The translations under genes and the position numbers were made by a program. Under the pieces are notes generated by a model that saw nothing but the letters and a program-made list of their open reading frames with translations, was not told where the DNA came from and searched no databases. This document shows, piece after piece, positions 6,542 to 12,160 of a stretch of 12,160 bases of DNA. Within the stretch, counting starts at the first letter, position 1; each line of letters begins with the position of its first letter. The DNA is from an uncultured Kouleothrix sp. (GTDB lineage Bacteria > Chloroflexota > Chloroflexia > Chloroflexales > Roseiflexaceae): positions 1 to 12,160 of the forward strand of contig CALLYN010000042.1 in NCBI GenBank assembly GCA_937858455.1. Reading direction: 5' to 3'.

Positions 6542-7591
6542 CGTCCAGTCCCACACCGCGCCGGCCGGCATAGGCTGGCTGTGCAGCTGGGTTGGCGCCA
6601 GGCCAGCCTGGATCTCGAGGTATGCCTGGCCCGGCTCGGAAAGGAACTCCTGCCAGCGCCGGCCACCGGCGTGGGTGCCCCAGCAGAACAGCTTGCGGTA
6701 GGCCAGGCGCGGCGTCGATGCCTCGAACAGGCCGGCGCCGGATGCGTCGAGCGCGGCCTCCCAGGGCATGTCGGCGGCCTCGCACTGGAAGAAAAACTCG
6801 TTGGCGAACGGGAAGTTCAGCGCGTAGCTGGCGTCGCGGCCGGGCAGGCTGGGCAGCTCGGGCATGTCGGCGGCGCCAAAGCTCAGCTCGCGAAAATCGC
6901 CGAGGTACAGCGTCGCGTCGGTTGGCGCCAGCACGCGCACGCCGGGCGCCTCGGGCACCGCGGTATTTGTCCACCAGTACATCGAGGTGGCGGCCTGGCC
7001 GGGGTTCACCACGCGCGCGTACACCAGCAGCAGCGGCGATTCGGGCGGCAGGTAGCAGTCGAGCTGCCACAGCAGGCCGCGGCAGCGCTCGAACTCGTAC
7101 AGGCGCAGGCCCGGCTCGCCGCGCTCGCCGCGGATGGATGCCGCGAACAGCGGCGCGCAGGTGCCGAAGGTGTGGCCGAACTGGCCGATGTTCCACTCGA
7201 CCCCGCCCGAGAACCAGGCGTTGCGGATGGCCAGGTTGGCCGGCTGGAACACCGGGTTGCGCGCCAGCAGCTCGCGGCCGCTGGGCCGGTGCAGCAGCGA
7301 GTACAGCCGCCCGCCCAGCTCGGGCAGAAACGTGGCCGTCAGGAAATCGTTCTCGAGCACGAGCGCCTTGAGATCGAGCGGCGCGCGCGCGCGGCCGTAG
7401 TCGTCCTGCATGCGGTAGGGCAGCACGCGGAAGCCCGCCTGCGCGCCAAAGCCCTCGCGCTTGGCCGCCGGCACGCTCGGCAGCGCGCGCACCGGCAGGT
7501 CGGCCTGCGCGTCGCGGAAGAACGGCAGCGGGTTCTCGCCGCCGAGCGGCGCGCCGGGGATCGTCAGGGTTTCGATGCGTACCACGGTCAT
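6473..7591 (-). CDS. DUF5107 domain-containing protein, C-terminus replaced at junction
   Basis: Genuine DUF5107 sequence runs from the ATG at 7591 to about 6542 (350 residues). The last 23 codons to the stop at 6473 are antisense of the peptidase and are an artefact of the join. Family features are 'LPELGGRLYSLLHRPSGRE', 'NPVFQPANLAIRNAWFSGG', 'VEWNIGQFGHTF' and 'MYWWTNTAVPE', an aldose-epimerase/galactose-mutarotase-like beta-sandwich. Full-length members often continue with tetratricopeptide repeats to about 1000 residues, so much may be missing. The biochemical role is not established; the fold and gene partners suggest carbohydrate handling in the cytoplasm. A TTG 36 bases upstream would overlap the preceding gene's stop, but ATG 7591 gives the better start ('MTVVRIETLTIPG') and a 32-base gap. 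It is the last gene seen in the sugar operon. Confidence 0.8.
   Translation of the reverse strand: MTVVRIETLTIPGAPLGGENPLPFFRDAQADLPVRALPSVPAAKREGFGAQAGFRVLPYRMQDDYGRARAPLDLKALVLENDFLTATFLPELGGRLYSLLHRPSGRELLARNPVFQPANLAIRNAWFSGGVEWNIGQFGHTFGTCAPLFAASIRGERGEPGLRLYEFERCRGLLWQLDCYLPPESPLLLVYARVVNPGQAATSMYWWTNTAVPEAPGVRVLAPTDATLYLGDFRELSFGAADMPELPSLPGRDASYALNFPFANEFFFQCEAADMPWEAALDASGAGLFEASTPRLAYRKLFCWGTHAGGRRWQEFLSEPGQAYLEIQAGLAPTQLHSQPMPAGAVWDWTPGFPSWPRVQIGLPLCPGNVSM
6535..6550. other. Junction between block B and block C
   Basis: The plus-strand peptidase ends at about 6540, and the minus-strand DUF5107 protein stops matching its family just after 'AGAVWDWT' (T codon at 6542-6544). The GC level jumps at the same place. 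No insertion sequence, attachment site or repeat marks the border. Confidence 0.75.
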
Positions 7592-7623
7592 TGGTGCCCC
7601 ACAAGCGCTAGAACTGGCCGAAC

Positions 7624-8901
7624 TCAATGCCGCGGCTGGTCGGTCGCGTCGTCGCCCAGGTCAACCACCCGGCGCTCGTGGCGGGCCTGCTCGGCGGCAA
7701 ACACCATCAGGTGCGACTCGAGCGTCTCGTCGGGGCCGGACAGGATCTGGCCGGGGTCGGAGCGCGCCAGCGCTGCCACAAAGCTGCGCATCAGCCCGTC
7801 GTCGCCGCCGCCGTGGCCGCTGAGGATCGAGCCGTCGGCGCCGGTGCCGGCCTCGATCGTCTCGCTGGCGCCGCTCAGGAAGTCGTGCACCTCCACGCGC
7901 TCGCCGTCGCCGAAGATCTCGCCGTGCGTGCCAAAGATATGTGTCTCGCGGCCGCGCCCGCGCGTGAACGCCGTCATGGTGAACGCGGCGGTCGCGCCGT
8001 CTTCGAACTGCATGTTCACCACCTGGTGATCGACAACGTCGTTATCGCAGGCGTACACGCAGCGGCCGTAGGGCCCTTCGCGCAGCGCGGCCAGCACGCC
8101 GGCCTCGCTGCGGTCGGTGGTGATCACGTCGACGGGCCAGCCGGTGAGGCCGGCGCGCACGCGCCCAAGGTAGAAGCGCGGCGCCGAGTACGGGCACGCC
8201 GGCTCGACGGCGCACTCCAGGCAGCGGTCGGCCGCGCCAGCCGGGCGCTCGCTGGCGCGGAAGTGGCGCAGACTGCCGAACGAGCTCACCTGGGTGCAGC
8301 GCCGGCCCATGATGTAGCGGATCCAATCGAGGTCGTGGCACGATTTGGCCAGCAGCATTGGCGACGACAGCGCCTCGTTGCGCCAGTTGCCGCGCACAAA
8401 CGAGTGCGCCTGGTGCCAGAAGCCCACCGGCTCGAGGTGCTGCATGCTCACGATCGTGCCGACGCGGCCGGCGTCGAGCAGGCGCTTGAGCGCCTGAGTG
8501 TAGCGGGTGTAGCGCATCACGTGGCACACCGCGAAGATCACGCCGGCGCGCTGCACCGCCGCGACGATCTGGCGGCACTCGGCCGCGCTGGGCGCCATGG
8601 GCTTCTCGAGCAGGATGTGGTAGCCGCGCTCGGCCAGCGCGATCGCCGGCTCGGCGTGCATGGCGTCCTGCGTCGCGATGATCGCGCCGTCGGCGAAGCG
8701 CGGCCGCTCGGCCAGCGCGCGCCAGTCGCGCACTACCTGGTCGCCGCTCAGGCCGTGCTGCTGCGCCAGCTGCTCGCGCTGGAAATCGCGCGGCTCGGCC
8801 ACCGCCACGATCCTGGCGGCCTCGGGGTGCAGCTGCGCATAGCGCGCGTACTGGCTGCCGCGGCTGCCCGCGCCAAGCACAATCAGGCGAACCGGCTCCA
8901 T
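7624..8901 (-). CDS. Gfo/Idh/MocA family oxidoreductase
   Basis: This complete 425-residue NAD(P)-dependent dehydrogenase is probably cytoplasmic. The N-terminal Rossmann domain has 'VLGAGSRGSQYARYA' (GxGxxG-like, residues 10-15), and the catalytic 'LLEKPMAPS' gives the family EKP motif at 99-101. The substrate-side 'SCHDLDWIRYIMG' (187-199) supplies the conserved His/Asp. A short cysteine cluster (C227, C230, C236 in 'CLECAVEPACPYSA') recurs in one branch of the family. Members oxidise or reduce sugars, amino sugars and inositols, or act in glycosidase-like reactions; the exact substrate cannot be told. The ATG at 8901 follows the permease stop by 9 bases, and its ribosome binding site TAAGGAA (8907-8913) contains that stop codon. 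Translation is therefore likely coupled, and the enzyme probably acts on the imported sugar. Confidence 0.93.
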   Translation of the reverse strand: MEPVRLIVLGAGSRGSQYARYAQLHPEAARIVAVAEPRDFQREQLAQQHGLSGDQVVRDWRALAERPRFADGAIIATQDAMHAEPAIALAERGYHILLEKPMAPSAAECRQIVAAVQRAGVIFAVCHVMRYTRYTQALKRLLDAGRVGTIVSMQHLEPVGFWHQAHSFVRGNWRNEALSSPMLLAKSCHDLDWIRYIMGRRCTQVSSFGSLRHFRASERPAGAADRCLECAVEPACPYSAPRFYLGRVRAGLTGWPVDVITTDRSEAGVLAALREGPYGRCVYACDNDVVDHQVVNMQFEDGATAAFTMTAFTRGRGRETHIFGTHGEIFGDGERVEVHDFLSGASETIEAGTGADGSILSGHGGGDDGLMRSFVAALARSDPGQILSGPDETLESHLMVFAAEQARHERRVVDLGDDATDQPRH

Positions 8902-8910
8902 ACGGGTTCC

Positions 8911-9810
8911 TTAGCCCTTCACCGCGCCGGCGGTCATGCCCTTCTCGATCCGGTCGTTGAAGATCAGGTACACCACCAGCGTCGGGATCATCACGATCGT
9001 CACCGCCGCGAACAGGCCGCTCCAGTCGCTGCCGTAGAACTGCTTGGCCTGCAGGTAGTACAGCCCCTGCGAGAGCACATAGTGGGTGCTTTTGTCGTCG
9101 TTGGTGATCATCAGGGTGTTGGGCAGGATGTACTGGTTCCACTGGCCCAGGAAGTTAAAGATGCCCATGGTGATCAGGCCGGGCCGCGCCAGCGGCAGGT
9201 ACACGCGGAAAAAGATGTCGTACTGGCTGGCGCCGTCGATCAGCGCGGCCTCGCCAAGCTCTTTCGGCAGGGTTTTGAAGAAGTTGATCAGGAAGAAGAT
9301 CGTGAACGACAGCGAGAAGGCCACGTACACCAGGATCAGGCCGGGGTAGGTGTCGAGCAGGCCGAGCTTCTGCGTCACGAAGTACAGCGGCACCAGCGCC
9401 AGGAACAGCGGGAAGATCATGCCGATCAGGAACAGGTAGGTGATCAGGTTGCGCCCGCGGAACTCAAAGCGCGCCAGCACGTACGCCGCCATCGACGAGA
9501 GCAGCAGCGTCAGGAACAGCGACGGCAGCACAATGATCAGGGTGTTGATGAAATACTCGCCGATGCGCGCGGTGGTCCACGCGCGTACGAAATTGTCGAA
9601 AATCGGCTTGGCGGGCAGCGCCCACGGGCTGAAGAAGATCTCCTGGTCGGTCTTGAACGAGGTCATGATCGCCCAGACCATGGGGAAGATCACCAGGATG
9701 GCCCATGCGCCGAGGATCAGGTAGATCAGTGCTTTGCCGACGATCGCGAGCGGGCGCGGGCCGTGCGCCACAGCCGAGTGCGCGGTGGGTTGGGTCGATA
9801 CAGTCGCCAT
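8911..9810 (-). CDS. Carbohydrate ABC transporter permease, MalG/NgcG-like
   Basis: This complete 299-residue permease is one of the two membrane subunits of a family 1-type sugar importer. It has a long hydrophilic N-terminus, then about six membrane segments beginning at residues 25-48. The cytoplasmic EAA loop that contacts the ATPase is at 187-211 ('GEAALIDGASQYDIFFRVY', then 'LPLARPG'). The tail 'FNDRIEKGMTAGAVKG' is typical of MalG-type subunits. The start ATG at 9810 has a clear AAAGGAG ribosome binding site (9820-9826), and the gap to the upstream permease is 20 bases. The order binding protein, MalF-type, MalG-type fits the ngcEFG arrangement, so an amino-sugar substrate is plausible. 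No ATP-binding subunit is encoded in the visible operon. Confidence 0.95.
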   Translation of the reverse strand: MATVSTQPTAHSAVAHGPRPLAIVGKALIYLILGAWAILVIFPMVWAIMTSFKTDQEIFFSPWALPAKPIFDNFVRAWTTARIGEYFINTLIIVLPSLFLTLLLSSMAAYVLARFEFRGRNLITYLFLIGMIFPLFLALVPLYFVTQKLGLLDTYPGLILVYVAFSLSFTIFFLINFFKTLPKELGEAALIDGASQYDIFFRVYLPLARPGLITMGIFNFLGQWNQYILPNTLMITNDDKSTHYVLSQGLYYLQAKQFYGSDWSGLFAAVTIVMIPTLVVYLIFNDRIEKGMTAGAVKG

Positions 9811-9830
9811 CTACACGCGCTCCTTTCGCG

Positions 9831-10718
9831 CTAGTACTCGAACGCTTCGCGCGCGGTAAAGCGCAGGCTCACCACCGAAAGGATGAACACCAGGATCAGC
9901 AGCACCAGGCCCATGGCGGTGGCGTAGCCGAACTGCCCCTGGCTGAACGCCGTCGAGTACAGGTAGGTCGGCACCACGTCGGCGGCGCGGCTCGGCCCGC
10001 CGGTGCCATTGGTCATCACCGTCACCTGGGCGAACAGGTCCATCGCGCCGATCGCCAGAAACACGATCGCCGTGCGGATGGTGTCCCACAGCAGCGGCAC
10101 GGTCACGTTCCAGAACTTCACCCACGAGCTGGCGCCGTCGATCTCGGCGGCCTCGTAGTAGTCGTTGGGGATGCCCTGCATGCCGGCCACGAACAGCACC
10201 ATGTAGAAGCCGACCGACTGCCACACCACCATGGCCAGCACCGCGCCGAACACGGTGCCGCGGTCGCCCAGCCACGGGAAGCTGGCGAACTGCGTGAGGC
10301 CGATCGCGCCGAGGAAGCCGTTCAGCAGGCCGATCGTCGGGTGGTAGATAAAGCTCCACAGCACCGCCACCACCACCACCGACATCACCTGCGGGAAGAA
10401 GAACGCGATCCGGAAGAAGCGCGACAGGCTGATGCCCTGCGTGAACAGAAACGCGAAGAACAGGCCAAGGGCGATGATCACCGGCGGCAGCACCACCAGC
10501 GCGATGCCGTTGTGGCTGAGCGCGTTCCAGAACTTTTCGTCGGCGTAGAGCTTGATGAAGTTGTTTGCGCCATTAAAGCGGATGTTGGCCGAGAGCCCGC
10601 TCCAGCGGGTAAAGGCGAAGATCATGGCCGAGAAGTAGGGGAGGAGCACAAACAGGGTGTACAACGCCAGCGGCAGCGCCAGAAACGACACGATCAGGCC
10701 GTTTTTACCTCGGTTCAT
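9831..10718 (-). CDS. Sugar ABC transporter permease, MalF/NgcF-like
   Basis: This complete 295-residue inner-membrane permease pairs with the MalG-type subunit encoded downstream. The N-terminus 'SFLALPLALYTLFVLLPYF' is the first membrane span. The EAA loop is at about 189-213 ('YYEAAEIDGASSWVKFW', then 'NVTVPLLWDT'), and the end is 'RFTAREAFEY'. The layout ('FFPQVMSVVVVAVLW', 'PWLGDRGTVFGAVLAMVVW', 'GTGGPSRAADVVPTYLY') resembles NgcF-type N-acetylglucosamine permeases that I recall from actinobacteria. The ATG at 10718 has a good ribosome binding site, GGTGGAG (10727-10733), 8 bases away. It is separated from the binding-protein gene by 114 bases occupied by a large inverted repeat, unlike the tight spacing of the other genes. 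Confidence 0.95.
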   Translation of the reverse strand: MNRGKNGLIVSFLALPLALYTLFVLLPYFSAMIFAFTRWSGLSANIRFNGANNFIKLYADEKFWNALSHNGIALVVLPPVIIALGLFFAFLFTQGISLSRFFRIAFFFPQVMSVVVVAVLWSFIYHPTIGLLNGFLGAIGLTQFASFPWLGDRGTVFGAVLAMVVWQSVGFYMVLFVAGMQGIPNDYYEAAEIDGASSWVKFWNVTVPLLWDTIRTAIVFLAIGAMDLFAQVTVMTNGTGGPSRAADVVPTYLYSTAFSQGQFGYATAMGLVLLILVFILSVVSLRFTAREAFEY

Positions 10719-10743
10719 AGAGCTGACTCCACCTTAGATATAG

Positions 10744-10830
10744 AGCAGTCGGCAGTCGGCAGTCGGCAGTCACGAGGGGCCCGAGGGAAGTGACTGCGTA
10801 CCGCCGGCTGCCGACTGCCGACTGGGTGAC
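10744..10830. repeat. Tandem 7-bp repeats forming a large inverted repeat (REP-like)
   Basis: The unit GGCAGTC occurs about four times in a row at 10744-10771 (first copy AGCAGTC). Its complement GACTGCC recurs in the opposite arm at 10808-10823. AGTCGGCAGTCGGCAG (10747-10762, or one unit later) is a perfect 16-base inverted match of 10808-10823. A second nested pair, GCAGTCAC (10766-10773) and GTGACTGC (10790-10797), surrounds GGGGCCCG. The element fills the gap between the binding-protein stop and the first permease, so the transcript would fold into a strong hairpin. Confidence 0.9.
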
Positions 10831-10832
10831 GG

Positions 10833-12160
10833 CTAGCGCTTGAACTTCTTGGTGTCCGGGTCGGCCGCGACTTCGTCGGCCTTCTTCTGCATGATGCTAA
10901 TGAACTCGTCGGGCTTGATCACGCCGGTCATCAGCTCGCCGGTGCGCTGCTCGATCTCTTTGTTGAGCGCGCTGTACCAGTTCGTGAAGTTCATGTTGAT
11001 CGCCACGCCCTTCGAGGCGGTGGCCAGGGCCACGCCGGCCTTCATGCCCTCCGAGAGCTTGGCGCCCTCGGTGCCGCCGACCACCGGCATGATCGCGCGC
11101 ACGTTCTCGGCGAAGTACTTGGCCGAGTCTTTCGAGAGCAGCGCGCGCAGGTACTCCATGCCGCCGGCCGTATTCTTGGCCTTGGCCGGCACGACGTACG
11201 TCTCGCCGCCGTTGGCGTTCACGGCGTTCGGGTCGCCCTTGCCGTCGGCGTAGCCGGGGATGTTCGCCACGGTCATGTTGAAGTCGGCCGGGGTCACCGT
11301 CTTCATCTCGTTCTCGAGCCAGTTGCCGCACGGGATGAACACGGCCTTGCCCTTGAGCCACTCGGTCTGCGACTCGGTGTGCGTCAGGCCGGCGGTGCCG
11401 GGCAGGATGTAGCCCTTATCCCACAGCTGGTACAGGTCTTCGGTGGCGCGCTTGATCGCCGGGTCGCTCCAGGCGTTCGGCTCGAGGTTGTCGAGCTTCT
11501 TGAACACGTCGTCGCCGCCGGCGTAGTACACCAGCATGTTCCACACAATGCCCCAGATGTAGTACGGGTACTTGCCCTGGTACGTCCAGGGCGACTGCTT
11601 GCCCTCTTTCTTGATCTGCTCGCACAGCGCCAGCATGTCGGCCCAGGTCTTCGGGTAGGTGTAGCCGGCCTTCTCGAACGCCGGCTTCGAGTACCAGATG
11701 CCCGAGATGGTATAGGCGATGTTGATGCCGTACTGCTTGCCGCCGAAGATCGCACTGGTCTGCGAGCCGGGGAACAGCGTGTCGCCAAATGTTTTGCCCT
11801 CGCTGTCCCACGACTGGGCAGCCAGCAGCGGCGCCAGGTCAAGCAGCTGGTCCTCGCCGATCAGGTCAGCCATCGGGATCATGTTGGCGCCCGAGTTGTC
11901 GATCACGTCGGGCGGGTTGCCGGCGATGAAGCGCGGCTGCAGCGCCTCGGTGACCTTCTGGATGCTCTGGATCTTGACTTTGACGTCGGGGTGGGCCTTC
12001 TCGACCAGCTGGCCGGCGTACTTGATGTAGTCGTCGCCGAAGCCGCCGGCGAAGAACACGCCATCGACTTCGCCCGGTTGCACACCCAACGGATTCAGAG
12101 CGTCGGCGGCGACCTCAAAGGGAAGGTTCGGCTGGGCAGCGGCGGCCGTCGGGGCAGTCG
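10833..12160 (-). CDS. ngcE: Extracellular solute-binding protein, NgcE-like, N-terminus off the window
   Basis: The minus-strand frame is open from the right edge to TAG at 10833-10835, giving 441 visible residues. Only the signal peptide and lipoprotein cysteine seem to be missing. The first visible part, an Ala/Pro/Thr-rich linker ('TAPTAAAAQPNLPFEVAA'), fits a lipid-anchored binding protein. Features matching the NgcE type (N-acetylglucosamine/diacetylchitobiose binding) are 'NPLGV' near the start, 'GGFGDDYIKYA', 'LQPRFIAGNPPDVIDNSGA', 'WTYQGKYPYY', 'NLEPNAWSDPAIK', 'FIPCGNWLENEM', 'NGGETYVVPAKA' and 'GGMEYLRALLSK'. It captures the sugar outside the membrane and delivers it to the two permeases. 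It is the first gene seen in the operon; any promoter lies upstream, outside the window. Membership of the family 1 binding-protein class is near certain; the NgcE substrate class is moderately certain. Confidence 0.9.
   Translation of the reverse strand, partial: TAPTAAAAQPNLPFEVAADALNPLGVQPGEVDGVFFAGGFGDDYIKYAGQLVEKAHPDVKVKIQSIQKVTEALQPRFIAGNPPDVIDNSGANMIPMADLIGEDQLLDLAPLLAAQSWDSEGKTFGDTLFPGSQTSAIFGGKQYGINIAYTISGIWYSKPAFEKAGYTYPKTWADMLALCEQIKKEGKQSPWTYQGKYPYYIWGIVWNMLVYYAGGDDVFKKLDNLEPNAWSDPAIKRATEDLYQLWDKGYILPGTAGLTHTESQTEWLKGKAVFIPCGNWLENEMKTVTPADFNMTVANIPGYADGKGDPNAVNANGGETYVVPAKAKNTAGGMEYLRALLSKDSAKYFAENVRAIMPVVGGTEGAKLSEGMKAGVALATASKGVAINMNFTNWYSALNKEIEQRTGELMTGVIKPDEFISIMQKKADEVAADPDTKKFKR

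Noticed and set aside
7627..9834. A 735-codon open frame on the plus strand opposite the dehydrogenase and permease genes
   Set aside because: The minus strand encodes clearly recognised families throughout. The plus frame gives low-complexity His/Arg/Ala/Gln-rich protein, as expected for the antisense of GC-rich genes.
10744..10830. Could the repeats be a CRISPR array?
   Set aside because: The unit is only 7 bp and contiguous, with no unique spacers; the second arm is inverted. It is a palindromic intergenic repeat.

Overview
The window reads as three blocks of different composition joined end to end, and it is probably not one continuous piece of a single natural genome.

Block A (about 1-6030) has moderately high GC and many GATCG/CGATCG words. 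It holds ordinary chromosomal genes: the 3' part of a WD40/TolB-like beta-propeller protein (+); a full-length DUF255/YyaL-type thioredoxin-domain protein (-); a full-length POT/PTR2 proton-coupled oligopeptide transporter (-); a stand-alone rpsD for ribosomal protein S4 of the cysteine-free type (+), with a recognisable promoter and ribosome binding site; and the C-terminal part of an F420-dependent NADP reductase-family protein (-). The gene content and protein style look proteobacterial, perhaps myxobacterial (former Deltaproteobacteria). That placement is an impression from the sequence, not a search result.

Block B (about 6030-6540) is only some 500 bases and has lower GC (about 48-53% in three 60-base rows counted by hand). 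It carries a fragment of a trypsin-like serine peptidase (+) that keeps the His, Asp and Ser regions of the triad. It runs head-on into the broken reductase on its left and the broken DUF5107 gene on its right.

Block C (about 6540-12160) has high GC (one row counted at 75%). It is a single minus-strand operon of the kind found in filamentous Chloroflexota (Kouleothrix/Roseiflexus-like, moderate confidence). In transcription order it encodes a solute-binding protein of the NgcE type (N-acetylglucosamine/chitobiose uptake; only its signal-peptide end is outside the window), two membrane permeases, a Gfo/Idh/MocA dehydrogenase and a DUF5107 protein cut off at the block B border. Binding protein and permeases would import an amino sugar or oligosaccharide, and the dehydrogenase and DUF5107 protein would act on it inside the cell. 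No ATPase gene is visible, so a shared ATPase elsewhere would be needed. A strong inverted repeat built from 7-bp tandem units sits between the binding-protein gene and the first permease gene.

I found no CRISPR array, tRNA, rRNA, transposase or defence system. The most notable result is the double junction at about 6030 and 6540, where three genes are broken without any mobile-element hallmark. An assembly or amplification chimera is the leading explanation. The remaining points are regulatory: paired inverted repeats in the POT/rpsD divergent intergenic region, a C-rich tract that could be a Rho loading site after the POT gene, and the operon repeat.
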